A stretch of 64,000 nt of DNA from Methanobacterium_B sp963703015 (lineage in GTDB: Archaea > Methanobacteriota > Methanobacteria > Methanobacteriales > Methanobacteriaceae): contig OY969779.1 of the NCBI GenBank assembly GCA_963703015.1, positions 868,001 to 932,000 of the forward strand, written 5' to 3'. The position numbers and the translations under genes were made by a program. Under the pieces are notes generated by a model. The model ran no database searches and was not told the origin of the DNA. It worked only from the letters and a program-made list of their open reading frames with translations. Below, in pieces: positions 34,809 through 44,732 of this stretch (position 1 is its first letter; every line of letters starts with the position of its first letter).

Positions 34809-37800
34809 ATGCCAAGGGACAAAGAAATAAAAAAAGTTCTCATCATTGGTTCAGGACCCATCCAAATAGGTCAGGCTGCTGAATTTGACTATTCAGGTTC
34901 TCAAGCATGCAAATCTCTTATGGATGAAGGTATCGAAACAGTTCTTGTAAACAGTAACCCTGCAACCATACAAACAGACGTTGATATGGCAGATACTGTC
35001 TATGTAGAACCATTGACACCTGAAATAGTTGCCAAAATCATAGAAAAAGAAAAACCAGACGCAGTATTACCCACCATGGGTGGACAGACAGGACTGAACA
35101 TTGCTACAGGGCTCGAAAAGATTGGTGCCCTTAAAGATGTTAAAGTAATAGGATCATCTGTTCAGACCATTAGAAATGTTGAGGACAGGGAACTCTTCGG
35201 TAAATTCATGTTAGAGTTGAATGAACCAATACCGCACTGTAAAGCCGTGACAACACTGGATGAGGCAATAGACGCTGTTACTGAAATTGGATATCCTGTG
35301 ATTGTGAGACCCGCCTTCACACTTGGAGGTACAGGTGGTGGAGTGGCCCATAATCAAAAGGAACTCGTGGATATTGCCACAAGAGGACTGGATATGAGTT
35401 TCATAAACCAGGTTCTCATTGATGAGTCTGTAATTGGATGGAAAGAATTTGAGTATGAGGTTGTGAGGGACAAAAACGATACATGTATCATTGTATGTAA
35501 CATGGAAAACCTCGACCCCATGGGAATTCACACAGGAGAAAGTGTGGTTGTTGCACCTTCCCAAACCCTTTCAGATGTGGACAACCAAAAACTTAGAAAT
35601 GCATCCATCAAGATCATAAGGGCTCTGCAAATTCAGGGAGGATGTAACATCCAGTTTGCATTCAACGCTGAAACTGGAGCTTATAAGGTTATAGAAGTAA
35701 ATCCAAGGGTTAGTCGAAGTAGTGCTCTTGCATCTAAGGCTACTGGTTATCCTATTGCCAAGATATCTTCTAAAATCGCGGTTGGAATGACACTTGATGA
35801 AATTCAAAACGATATTACCAAGGAAACACCAGCATCATTTGAACCATCCCTTGACTACGTTGTTGCCAAAATTCCAAGATGGCCCTTTGACAAGTTCAAA
35901 GCCATTAAAAGGGAAATTGGTGTGCAAATGCAGTCCACTGGGGAAGTTATGTCCATTGGAAGAACCATTGAAGAATCCCTTCATAAGGCCATACGCTCCC
36001 TTGATATAGGTAAATTTGGATTTGAAGATGTTCCATACACAGATGAACTTCTACAACATCCAACAGATGAAAGATTGTTCCATCTTTACACAGCACTCAA
36101 GGATGGTAGGGATATCGATGAAATATACGAACTTACTAAGGTTGACAGATTCTTTTTATACAAAATTCAGAGCATAATTGACCATGAAAACTATCTAAGG
36201 GATTTAAGCCCTGAAGAAGTGCTTGAAACAGAAGTTTTATACAAAGCCAAGAAAATGGGATTCTCTGATAAAATCTTATCCAATATAACATCAATCCCTG
36301 AAAAAACAATACGAGATTTGAGAAGGGAAAAGGGAATTGTTCCGACCTATAAAATGGTTGATACATGTGCTGCAGAATTTGAGGCTAAAACACCATATTA
36401 CTACGGTACATACGAGGGTGAAGACGAAGTAACTGTATCCCATGATAAGAAAAAGGTTGTTATTATTGGTGCTGGACCAATCAGAATTGGACAGGGAATT
36501 GAATTTGATTACTGCTGTGTTCATGCATCATTGGCTCTTAAAGATGAAGGAATAGAGACCATTATTATAAATAACAACCCTGAAACAGTGAGTACCGATT
36601 ATGATATATCTAACAAACTATACTTCGAACCTTTAACACTCGAAGATGTCATGAGCATCATGGACAAGGAAAAACCTGACGGAGTCGTAGTACAGTTTGG
36701 AGGACAAACATCCATAAATCTTGCAGTACCCCTTGCAGAGGAAGGTATACAAATACTTGGAACTGCACATGAAAGTATTGACAGGGTAGAGGATCGTGAA
36801 CGTTTCACTGAAGTATTGAATCTTCTTGAAATTCCCCAAGCAGACTATGGAATTGCATATTCCTTCGAAGATGCCAAGTTGGTTGCAGATAAAATTGGAT
36901 ACCCTGTACTTGTTCGACCATCCTATGTTCTAGGTGGAAGGGCAATGGAAATTGTCTACGATGCCCATGAACTTAAAAGGTACATGAAGGAAGCAGTGAA
37001 GATATCACCAAAACATCCAATTCTAGTTGACAAGTTCCTTGAAGATGCCATAGAAATAGATGTGGACGCCCTTTCAGATGGAGAAGACGTATTCATAGGC
37101 GGAATAATGGAACACATCGAAGAAGCAGGAGTACATTCCGGAGATTCTGCATGTGTTATACCTCCACAAAGCATATCTAAAGAAGTTTTAGATACCATGA
37201 AGGAGTACACAACCAGACTCGCCCTGGAACTGGAAGTTGTGGGACTCATGAACATCCAATACGCTGTGAAGGATGAAAAGGTTTACATACTCGAAGCCAA
37301 CCCAAGAGCCAGCAGAACTGTTCCATTTGTAAGTAAAGCAGTTGGAGTTCCACTGGCCAAAATTGCAGCCATGTTAATGATGGGATACAAACTCAAAGAC
37401 CTTGGATTGAAGGATGAAATTGTTGTAAACCATGTGGCTGTTAAGGAATCCATATTCCCATTCATAAAACTACCAGCAGCAGACTCTGTACTCGGTCCAG
37501 AAATGAAATCAACAGGGGAAAGTATGGGTATAGATGAAAATTTCGGTGTATCCTACTACAAAGCCCAACTCTCTGCAGGCATGGAACTTCCGAAAAAGGG
37601 CAAACTATTCATAAGTGTAAGGGACTCTGATAAAAACAGCATTCAAGACATTGTTGAAAAGGCAGAGAAACTTGGATTTGAATTGGTTGCAACAAAGGGA
37701 ACAGCCCAAGCAGTAGAGAAATACGTGAACATCGACACCATACGTAAAATCAGCCAGGGATCTCCAAACATAAGGGATGCCGTTGTAAATGGAGAAATAG

Positions 37801-37991
37801 ATCTCATAGTCAACACACCCTCAGGAAAACAATCAGCTGATGACGGATATTACATCCGAAGAATGGCAATTGAAATGGGAATACCATATGTTACAACACT
37901 TGCAGGTGCACGTGCAGTGTTAACCGCAATTGAACATGTGAAAGAAGGAGAGATTGGCATTAAATCTCTCAATGAATACCATTCCAGTTAA
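34809..37991 (+). CDS. carB: Carbamoyl-phosphate synthase large subunit
   Basis: The 1060-residue synthase has two ATP-grasp halves. The first begins LIIGSGPIQIGQAAEFDYSG and the second, near residue 550, VIIGAGPIRIGQGIEFDY. The two ATP-binding loops (RPAFTLGGTGGG and RPSYVLGGRAM) are both intact. The C-terminal allosteric MGS-like domain follows from about residue 935. The protein is full length and unsplit, unlike the two-piece form found in some archaea. RBS AGGTAGGA precedes the ATG. Confidence 0.97.
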   Translation: MPRDKEIKKVLIIGSGPIQIGQAAEFDYSGSQACKSLMDEGIETVLVNSNPATIQTDVDMADTVYVEPLTPEIVAKIIEKEKPDAVLPTMGGQTGLNIATGLEKIGALKDVKVIGSSVQTIRNVEDRELFGKFMLELNEPIPHCKAVTTLDEAIDAVTEIGYPVIVRPAFTLGGTGGGVAHNQKELVDIATRGLDMSFINQVLIDESVIGWKEFEYEVVRDKNDTCIIVCNMENLDPMGIHTGESVVVAPSQTLSDVDNQKLRNASIKIIRALQIQGGCNIQFAFNAETGAYKVIEVNPRVSRSSALASKATGYPIAKISSKIAVGMTLDEIQNDITKETPASFEPSLDYVVAKIPRWPFDKFKAIKREIGVQMQSTGEVMSIGRTIEESLHKAIRSLDIGKFGFEDVPYTDELLQHPTDERLFHLYTALKDGRDIDEIYELTKVDRFFLYKIQSIIDHENYLRDLSPEEVLETEVLYKAKKMGFSDKILSNITSIPEKTIRDLRREKGIVPTYKMVDTCAAEFEAKTPYYYGTYEGEDEVTVSHDKKKVVIIGAGPIRIGQGIEFDYCCVHASLALKDEGIETIIINNNPETVSTDYDISNKLYFEPLTLEDVMSIMDKEKPDGVVVQFGGQTSINLAVPLAEEGIQILGTAHESIDRVEDRERFTEVLNLLEIPQADYGIAYSFEDAKLVADKIGYPVLVRPSYVLGGRAMEIVYDAHELKRYMKEAVKISPKHPILVDKFLEDAIEIDVDALSDGEDVFIGGIMEHIEEAGVHSGDSACVIPPQSISKEVLDTMKEYTTRLALELEVVGLMNIQYAVKDEKVYILEANPRASRTVPFVSKAVGVPLAKIAAMLMMGYKLKDLGLKDEIVVNHVAVKESIFPFIKLPAADSVLGPEMKSTGESMGIDENFGVSYYKAQLSAGMELPKKGKLFISVRDSDKNSIQDIVEKAEKLGFELVATKGTAQAVEKYVNIDTIRKISQGSPNIRDAVVNGEIDLIVNTPSGKQSADDGYYIRRMAIEMGIPYVTTLAGARAVLTAIEHVKEGEIGIKSLNEYHSS

Positions 37992-38107
37992 AACCATTCT
38001 CTTTTTTCATTATTTTTATTTTTATACATACAAAATTTAAGAATTTCATAGGTTTTCAATTAATTTTTGCCAACACTCAAATACTACAATAAAAATAATT
38101 GATTCTG

Positions 38108-39259
38108 ATGATCACCATTAAAAATGCCAAGGTCCTCTGCCGAGAGGCAATGGAAATTCAAAAATTGAACATCATCATTCAAGATAATGAAATTGTTGAG
38201 TTAACTCCAAGGGGTTCGAAGGGAAGGGTGGTTGACGGCCAAAATTGTGTTGCTGCCCCCGCCCTAATAAATTCCCATGTTCATATTGGAGATTCTGTAG
38301 CCAAGGATGTTGGTGATGGAGAACCCATTGAGAAGATTGTGAAACCACCAGATGGAATTAAACATCGCATACTCAATGAAACCTCTTCAAAAGAAATGGT
38401 AAGTTCAATGAGAAACTCCATGAAAGAAATGCTTCAAACAGGCACAACTACCTTCGTTGATTTTCGTGAAGGTGGTGTTGAAGGAATTGAAATTCTAGAA
38501 TCTGCATCCCAAGCTATTCCAATCAGAAAAATTGTCCTTGGAAGGCATTCTGCATTTCAAGAATCTGATGATCTATCTGAAATTAAGATGGCAGCCATGG
38601 AAATCTTAAATCACTCGGATGGTATTGGTTTAAGTGGTTTTGGTGAAATTAAGGATGATGTGGCCAGGCTCATCGTGGAAACATGTGATGAAAATGGTAA
38701 GATAGCAGCCATACACGTGGCAGAGTATTTGAAGGTTCAAAGTGAATCACTTAATATTCATGGTAAAACTGAAATTCAAAGGGCTGTTGATGCTGGTTTC
38801 AAACTTTTGATCCACATGACGGAACCCATGGACCATGACCTTGAAACTGTTGGTAGATCAAATGCCACAGTTGTTTCGTGTCCAAGATCCAACGGTGCCC
38901 TTTCAGTTGGAATTCCACCATTAAAAGCCATGCTTGATAATGGTGTGAATGTGGCGCTCGGAACTGATAACTTGATGTTCAACTCTCCGAACATGTTCTC
39001 GGAGATGGAATATGCATTGAAGGTTACCAGGGGTTTTTACAAAACCCACATAGATCCACTTGAAATTTTTAAGATGGCAACAGTTAACCCTGCAAAGGCC
39101 CTTGGACTCGGAACAGGAGTTATAGAAGAGGGTAAAATAGCAGATATAATGCTAATTAAAGGTGTTTCCGGAGATCCTATCCTATCAATCATAAACAGGA
39201 CAGGATCCAAAGGTATTAACACCTTGATCAAGGATGGTTCAATAGTATTTGGTGCTTGA
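38108..39259 (+). CDS. Amidohydrolase family protein
   Basis: A metal-dependent deaminase or hydrolase of the cytosine deaminase/chlorohydrolase-like superfamily, about 383 residues. The first metal motif is NSHVHIGD. Further His ligands are in AIHVAEY and LIHMTEP, and the terminal Asp is in ALGTDNLMFNSPN. A short composite beta-sandwich is formed by the N- and C-terminal ends. The substrate is unknown; nucleoside- or SAH-type deaminases are possible relatives. TTG 38099 is an alternative start to ATG 38108. Confidence 0.82.
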   Translation: MITIKNAKVLCREAMEIQKLNIIIQDNEIVELTPRGSKGRVVDGQNCVAAPALINSHVHIGDSVAKDVGDGEPIEKIVKPPDGIKHRILNETSSKEMVSSMRNSMKEMLQTGTTTFVDFREGGVEGIEILESASQAIPIRKIVLGRHSAFQESDDLSEIKMAAMEILNHSDGIGLSGFGEIKDDVARLIVETCDENGKIAAIHVAEYLKVQSESLNIHGKTEIQRAVDAGFKLLIHMTEPMDHDLETVGRSNATVVSCPRSNGALSVGIPPLKAMLDNGVNVALGTDNLMFNSPNMFSEMEYALKVTRGFYKTHIDPLEIFKMATVNPAKALGLGTGVIEEGKIADIMLIKGVSGDPILSIINRTGSKGINTLIKDGSIVFGA

Positions 39260-39393
39260 ACCAATTGGTCTGTTGTTCTGCCCAACTATTTTAAGCTTTA
39301 AACCATTAAATAACTTGATAAACTTAATGATAAATATAATTCTAATTTCAATTTAAAGAAAATCTTTACAATCAATTAAGACACGATGATACC

Positions 39394-40674
39394 ATGTTAG
39401 ATATTAAACTTTTCAGGGAAAATCCTGATTTAATTCTTGAATCAGAACAAAAACGTTTCAGAACTACTGAAAATGTTGAAAAAGTAATTGAATTCGATCT
39501 CAAATGGAGAAATGGCTTAAAAAAGCTCAACGAACTTCGTGCAGAGCGAAACAAATTATCAAAATCATTCAACGAAGCAAGAAAACAGGGAAAGGATGAG
39601 CTTAAAGCTCTCCAAAATAGGGCCAAGGAAATTTCAACGGAAATTAATGAACTGGAACCTAAAATTTCAGAGTACATTGAAGCCAGGGATGAGTTCAGGT
39701 ACAAAGTTGGAAACATCCTAGATTCTGAGGTTCCAGTATCTGAAACAGAAGCCGATAATTTGGTTATATCTGAATTTGGAAAGATGCCCTCCTTCTCATT
39801 TGAACCTGCAAATCATGTGGATTTAATTGAAACCATTGATGGTGCAGAATTTAAACGTGCTGCAGAAGTATCAGGATCCAGATTTTACTATTTGAAGGAA
39901 GATATTGTCTACCTCAACATGGCCCTCCTAAAATTTGCAATGGACACCCTTTCCGAGAAGGGCTATGAAATATTTCAAACACCATTCTTCATTAAACACG
40001 ACGTTATCAAGGAAACTGCAGAACTTGCAGATTTTGAAGAAACACTCTACAAGATAGAAGGTGAAGATCTCTTCATGATAGCAACCTCTGAACAAACCCT
40101 GGCAGCACTACACCGTGGAGAAATAATAGACGAAAGAACTTTACCACGTAAATATTGCGGATTATCTACCTGTTTCAGGAGGGAAGCAGGATCCCATGGT
40201 AGGGATACACTTGGAATTTTCAGGGTTCATCAGTTCGAAAAAATTGAACAATTCATATTCTGTGATGCTGAATCTTCGAGTGATCTGCACCAAGAACTAC
40301 TTGAAAATGCAGAACTCATCTACCAGAAACTCGGACTTCCATACAGAATTGTATCCATTGTTTCAGGTGAGTTGAATGATAATGCTGCTAAAAAATACGA
40401 TCTTGAAGCCTGGTTCCCTGGATCTTCAACCTACAGAGAACTGGTATCTTGTACCAACTGTGGAGATTATCAGGCACGGAAACTGAATGCACGCTACGGT
40501 ATTCATGGCGATTCAGATTCATTGAAAATGTGCCACACCCTCAACAGTACTGCAATTGCAACAGAAAGAACTATTTGCTGCATCCTAGAAAACTATCAAC
40601 AAGAAGATGGTACAATTAAAGTTCCAGAAGTTTTAATCCCATATATGAACGGGAAAACTGTTTTGGGACTTTAA
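39394..40674 (+). CDS. serS: Seryl-tRNA synthetase, canonical (bacterial-type)
   Basis: Charges tRNA-Ser. The 426-residue protein has the N-terminal tRNA-binding coiled-coil arm (about 30-100). Motif 2 is FRREAGSHGRDTLGIFRVHQFEK, split here as FRREAGSH and FRVHQF, and motif 3 is ATERTICCILENYQ. This is the common SerRS, not the rare zinc-dependent SerRS described from Methanothermobacter and Methanocaldococcus. The start has only a weak ribosome binding site. Confidence 0.95.
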   Translation: MLDIKLFRENPDLILESEQKRFRTTENVEKVIEFDLKWRNGLKKLNELRAERNKLSKSFNEARKQGKDELKALQNRAKEISTEINELEPKISEYIEARDEFRYKVGNILDSEVPVSETEADNLVISEFGKMPSFSFEPANHVDLIETIDGAEFKRAAEVSGSRFYYLKEDIVYLNMALLKFAMDTLSEKGYEIFQTPFFIKHDVIKETAELADFEETLYKIEGEDLFMIATSEQTLAALHRGEIIDERTLPRKYCGLSTCFRREAGSHGRDTLGIFRVHQFEKIEQFIFCDAESSSDLHQELLENAELIYQKLGLPYRIVSIVSGELNDNAAKKYDLEAWFPGSSTYRELVSCTNCGDYQARKLNARYGIHGDSDSLKMCHTLNSTAIATERTICCILENYQQEDGTIKVPEVLIPYMNGKTVLGL

Positions 40675-40749
40675 TATTATTAATTTTTCGAAATTTGTAT
40701 CATAGATAACAGATATATTAATAATATATTCAATATAAATATTAACCAA

Positions 40750-40770
40750 CTGGTTTTTTTATGAAACCAG
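40750..40770 (+). terminator. Hairpin after serS (candidate terminator)
   Basis: CTGGTTT (40750-40756) and AAACCAG (40764-40770) form a perfect 7-pair stem with a T-rich loop, 76 bases after the serS stop. No long T-run follows, so the termination role is uncertain. It could be a dyad operator instead. Confidence 0.35.
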
Positions 40771-40877
40771 CCAATCGAATATTTATATGATATGAAGACC
40801 AAATACCAATAGAATTGATTATGATTTGGAGAAACAGTAGTTTATTACTCTAAAAAAATCATGGAGAGGTGAACCGA

Positions 40878-41318
40878 ATGTACAAAAAAATACTTTTACC
40901 AACAGATGGTTCCGAATTTGCTAATAAAGCTGCAGAACACGCAATATGGATTGCTAACGCTAGTGGGGCCGAAATAATTGCATTAAATGTTATAGAAACC
41001 TCATCACTCGTGGGATTGCCTGCTGAGGATCTCATAGTAAGAATTAAGGAGATGCTCAAGGAAGAAGGAAGGCAAGCTCTAGAACACATATTTGAAATGG
41101 CGAGTAAAGAATCTGTTGAGGAAGGGGAACTGAAAGTAACCCTCAAAACAAAGGAAGGTTCACCCGCTGATGTCATCCTAAAAACAGTTGAAAAAGAGGA
41201 TGTTGATTTGGTTGTAATTGGAACTTCAGGAAAACATGGTTTGGACAGATTCCTGCTTGGAAGTGTCACAGAAAAGGTTGTAAGATCTGCTAAGTGTCCT
41301 GTTTTGGCTGTGCATTAA
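40878..41318 (+). CDS. Universal stress protein A family
   Basis: A 146-residue UspA-fold protein. It starts MYKKILLPTDGSEFANKAAEHA and ends with the ATP-binding signature DLVVIGTSGKHGLDRFLLGSVTEKV (G-x2-G-x9-G-S type), so it is of the ATP-binding class. ATG 40878 is 8 bases after GGAGAGGTGA; an upstream in-frame GTG (40869) is within that site and is not used. It precedes a four-CBS-domain protein on the same strand, a frequent pairing of energy-sensing proteins. Confidence 0.93.
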   Translation: MYKKILLPTDGSEFANKAAEHAIWIANASGAEIIALNVIETSSLVGLPAEDLIVRIKEMLKEEGRQALEHIFEMASKESVEEGELKVTLKTKEGSPADVILKTVEKEDVDLVVIGTSGKHGLDRFLLGSVTEKVVRSAKCPVLAVH

Positions 41319-41390
41319 AAAATCAAAGAAGGAATATTTTTTTAGTTATTGATTTTTTTTATTTAATTTTATTTATGGCTGGTGTATAAA

Positions 41391-42227
41391 ATGCTTGTAA
41401 AAGAAATAATGGCAAAGGATATTATCTCTGTTCATGTGCCTGGAAATCGTGCAAACGCCCTGGAAATCATGAGAACCAAGAAGGTATCTGGATTGCCTGT
41501 AGTAAAAAATGGAACTGATCAATTGGTAGGCGTACTCACAAGAACAGATCTTGTTGAAAATCCTGATGAAGAACAGATAGCACTGATAATGACTCGAGAC
41601 ATCATTACTGCATCACCAGATGATAGTGTTAAAACAGTTGCAGAAAAGATGATCAACAACAACATCAGAAGAATACCCATAGTTGAGGAAGGAAGATTAG
41701 TAGGACTTGTAACAGCTTCAGATCTGGTTAACAAAGCACTCTGGAAGATGGAAATTCAAGAACCTGCAGAGAATTACATGATACAAAACATTCCGACTAG
41801 CTGGGAGGGTACTCCTTTAAATGTTGCCTTTGAGATAATGAGATACTACAGACTAAAAGTACTTCTCGGATTGAACAACGACGGTAAACTCACAGGAATA
41901 CTTACTGAAACAGATTTTATAGCAGAAAGTGAAGTTGTTTCAGAAAGAACCGTGCATAACACTTCTGTAGGTACAGAAGGCGATAAATGGTCTTGGGACA
42001 GCAAAAGCGTTCTTTACGTCATTAAAAATCATCTTAAATTCTCTGATAAAAAGATCAAAGACGTTGCAAAAACAGATTTGGTTATAGTTACAACGAAAAC
42101 TTCAGTACAAGAATGTGCAAATAAAATGAGGCAGAGAAGCATCGAACAAATCCCTGTTATTGATGTTGAAGGAGACCTTGTTGGATTAGTGAGAGCCGTC
42201 GACTTAATAAAAGCCATAAATGATTAA
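41391..42227 (+). CDS. Four-CBS-domain protein
   Basis: A 278-residue protein made entirely of two CBS pairs. The repeats begin near VKEIMAKDIISV, LIMTRDIITA, YMIQNIPTSW and VAKTDLVIV, each ending in a G-x-V/I-x-x-x-D signature. Such proteins bind adenylates and gate other proteins. No fused enzyme is present. An in-frame GTG lies nine bases upstream of the chosen ATG. The next gene starts directly at its stop. Confidence 0.9.
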   Translation: MLVKEIMAKDIISVHVPGNRANALEIMRTKKVSGLPVVKNGTDQLVGVLTRTDLVENPDEEQIALIMTRDIITASPDDSVKTVAEKMINNNIRRIPIVEEGRLVGLVTASDLVNKALWKMEIQEPAENYMIQNIPTSWEGTPLNVAFEIMRYYRLKVLLGLNNDGKLTGILTETDFIAESEVVSERTVHNTSVGTEGDKWSWDSKSVLYVIKNHLKFSDKKIKDVAKTDLVIVTTKTSVQECANKMRQRSIEQIPVIDVEGDLVGLVRAVDLIKAIND

Positions 42228-42228
42228 A

Positions 42229-42651
42229 ATGTCAGAAACACCCATAATAAAGATCAAATCCAACCCTGAAACAATTAAAATAATTGCCAAAAAAAGGGGT
42301 GATGTATCTATTCAAGACATCAACCTCAGATTGATCATGGCCAACCTATGGTGGGAACAAGCCCCTGAACTTGAAACTTTCTTCAATGTCATGGAGCTCA
42401 CCATAAAAAGGGCTTTAAACGAGGTTTATCCCCATGATGTCATGACCATCGATTATACCTACTCTGCAGATGATGAATTGAAGGATGCATCTGAAATAGT
42501 TGTTGAGATAACAAACATCAAGGCAGATGATATGGATGTGGACATAGGTGGAAGATTTATAACCATTGGAGGATCAGATTCCAGAGGCTTTTTCAAGAAG
42601 TTAACAAGTTTCAGAAGGAAGTTCTCCAAAGACGTTCATAAAGAGATCTAA
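42229..42651 (+). CDS. Uncharacterised protein downstream of the CBS gene
   Basis: A 140-residue protein that I do not recognise. It has no signal peptide or membrane helix. The middle contains LRLIMANLWWEQAPELETFF, and an acidic strand-rich part follows (VVEITNIKADDMDVDIGG). The C-terminus is basic (FRRKFSKDVHK). The ATG at 42229 comes right after the stop of the CBS gene, and an ATG at 42220 overlaps it. Co-translation with the CBS protein suggests they act together, which is inference. Confidence 0.7.
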   Translation: MSETPIIKIKSNPETIKIIAKKRGDVSIQDINLRLIMANLWWEQAPELETFFNVMELTIKRALNEVYPHDVMTIDYTYSADDELKDASEIVVEITNIKADDMDVDIGGRFITIGGSDSRGFFKKLTSFRRKFSKDVHKEI

Positions 42652-42731
42652 TGGCTCAAACCATTTTATTTTTAAATAAAAATAATATAATTTAAATTTT
42701 AATTCTTTTTTTTTAAGTGTGTTCACTATTT

Positions 42732-43781
42732 CTAAATGTTCCTTCGTATTTTTGGTAAGACTTCTATTAAAAGTTGTTCTGCATCTTCTTGATCCGCAAC
42801 CTTCCTTGCAACGATCTTACCAGTTTTAAATACCGTCACATTTCTTCCATCGGATTCCAACATTGCGATTCCCATTTCTACAGAGCATTTCACACTGCCA
42901 ATTTTTTCAAGTTCAGCACATGTCTGTTGGATGTTTATGGTGTATGGAAGTTCTGTTTCAAACATTATTTTGTTGGCCTCATCTTTACATGGTTTGTAAA
43001 CCACGAGCTCCTTTTTTGTATCACCATGCCCACTTATGTCCAGTGTTACACGTTTAAATCCCACTGCCTTCAACTCAGAATCAAGATGATTTAGCACACC
43101 TAAATTCAGAAGTTTTTCTATATTCTCAACTTCTAATATGGCCATATCTTCCTGATCTCTGACCCTGACCACCCTTGAACCAGAAAGTCCCTTTAACAGA
43201 GACTCGGCATATTTCAATCTGTTGATCTTCTTGGGTGTTATCTCAGAGTTTTTTGATATTCTAGTTGCCATGCACGTGGTTGATGTAGAATATTCTATTT
43301 TAAGTTGGTTTAAGGCTTTTTTAACATCATCTGATGTGAATCCTGCCATTACAAGTGGACTTTTAATTTCCAGATCGTAGTTCACAATTATGCCTGGCCT
43401 GTCTTCAAGCAGATCTGTTATGTTGGTTCCGTCCATAATTTCCAGATCATTTTCCCCTGCAATTTCCACTAATTTGGTGTACATCTTATTCTTACAGATG
43501 TAACACCTGTTTGGAGGGTTGGATCGAAATGCTGAGTCATTGAGATAATTTTCTTCTACAACCCTGTGTTTTATTCCCATTTGTCCTGCTATTTTGGTTG
43601 CGTTTGCAATGAAATCCTGTGGCATGATTCCATTATCAACTGTTACTGCCAGGATCTCCTTTGATACTTCTGAAGCTACTTTGGCAACCAAAGAACTATC
43701 AGCCCCTCCTGAAAAGGCTATTAATATTTTTTTGTCCTTCAAGTAGTCCTTTAGGTTTTGTAGTTTTGTTTCAACTTCCAT
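42732..43781 (-). CDS. LarE-like ATP-dependent sulfur transferase with C-terminal extension
   Basis: A 349-residue PP-loop enzyme. The ATP-pyrophosphatase loop is FSGGADSS (23-30). PPNRCYICKNKMY matches LarE, and C170 in TTCMATR aligns with the sacrificial Cys of LarE. The triad C93, C96 and C170 fits the 4Fe-4S type of LarE. Residues from about 260 to 349 form an extra alpha/beta domain with two more Cys that ordinary LarE lacks. RBS AGGAAGG lies before the ATG. It follows tfuA by 74 bases on the same strand, so it may deliver sulfur to a methanogen protein. Confidence 0.82.
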   Translation of the reverse strand: MEVETKLQNLKDYLKDKKILIAFSGGADSSLVAKVASEVSKEILAVTVDNGIMPQDFIANATKIAGQMGIKHRVVEENYLNDSAFRSNPPNRCYICKNKMYTKLVEIAGENDLEIMDGTNITDLLEDRPGIIVNYDLEIKSPLVMAGFTSDDVKKALNQLKIEYSTSTTCMATRISKNSEITPKKINRLKYAESLLKGLSGSRVVRVRDQEDMAILEVENIEKLLNLGVLNHLDSELKAVGFKRVTLDISGHGDTKKELVVYKPCKDEANKIMFETELPYTINIQQTCAELEKIGSVKCSVEMGIAMLESDGRNVTVFKTGKIVARKVADQEDAEQLLIEVLPKIRRNI

Positions 43782-43855
43782 CTGAACCTTCCTAAAAATT
43801 ATTATATGAATTTGTAAATTTTCGTTGAGAATTAACTTAACTTGTTAATGGTAAT

Positions 43856-44503
43856 TTAAATAGCTATTTTTTTGATGTAATCAAGAACTGCCAGAGCATC
43901 CTTCCTCTTAACATCAATTGCATGGGCTTCTAAAAATTTTTTGAGCATATCTACCTTGGATTTTTCAAGTCCAGATTCTACTAATACTTTGGAATAGCTT
44001 CTTTTAGGGTAATATATGGATTTGGCAGTTTTTATTAAAAGATCGTAGTCTTGTTGGTTAAGCACTTCTTGTTTAAGGGCTGATTTGAATGTGTAGTTCA
44101 TACTTATCAGTGCTTCTGATAGTTGTTCCATTGTATCAGGGTTTATAACCACGGCTACATCATCATCAGATTCTATCACACCAGTTTTGTAGTCCTTGTA
44201 AACCTGACCTACTCCCACCATTCCAAAGTCATCCAGTTCTGAAGCTCTTAATGCTCCCATGCTGGCCCCTCCAACCACTTTAATATCTTTTTTTAGTGCC
44301 TTTAGAATTTCCTTGTGGGAAACTGCAGGTTTCTTATGAAAAACTCCATCAATAATTCCTATGATATCTGGTTCATCAGTTAAAGCCTGAATTATATCTC
44401 CCCTTGCTACTGGAGGGCGATAATCTGCTTTTAGAATCGTTTCTGCTTCCTTAGGCTGTAGTGAGGGTCCTGTGAAAATTATTATCTTCTTGTTTAAAAC
44501 CAT
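43856..44503 (-). CDS. tfuA: TfuA-related McrA-glycine thioamidation protein
   Basis: Partner of YcaO in converting a glycine of methyl-coenzyme M reductase (McrA) to thioglycine in methanogens. The 215-residue protein carries the TfuA core: FTGPSLQPKEAE at the N-terminus, then ARGDIIQAL, GIIDGVFHKKPAVSHKEIL and VVGGASMGALRASELD. The start is ATG 44503 after CGGTGA. ycaO is not in this window. The LarE-like gene directly downstream is a candidate sulfur source. Confidence 0.93.
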   Translation of the reverse strand: MVLNKKIIIFTGPSLQPKEAETILKADYRPPVARGDIIQALTDEPDIIGIIDGVFHKKPAVSHKEILKALKKDIKVVGGASMGALRASELDDFGMVGVGQVYKDYKTGVIESDDDVAVVINPDTMEQLSEALISMNYTFKSALKQEVLNQQDYDLLIKTAKSIYYPKRSYSKVLVESGLEKSKVDMLKKFLEAHAIDVKRKDALAVLDYIKKIAI

Positions 44504-44732
44504 TGGTTCACCGAATTTTGATGATTAATGTTTATCCAGTTCATCATTTGAAAAGTGCTTTTTTTCTATGTTGGATTATACCATTATTGGTTCCCATCTT
44601 AAATATTTTTAAAACAGTTGGCTGATTTAATTGGGTTTCAAGATATGGGTGTGTATACAAAATTTTATATATCATGAACAAATAATAATGAAACAATGTT
44701 ATGTTACATTACATTGGTCTTGAGGTGATCGA

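Noticed and set aside
36136..36840. Several overlapping antisense frames opposite carB
   Set aside because: They lie inside a full-length, clearly conserved carB and show no family features.
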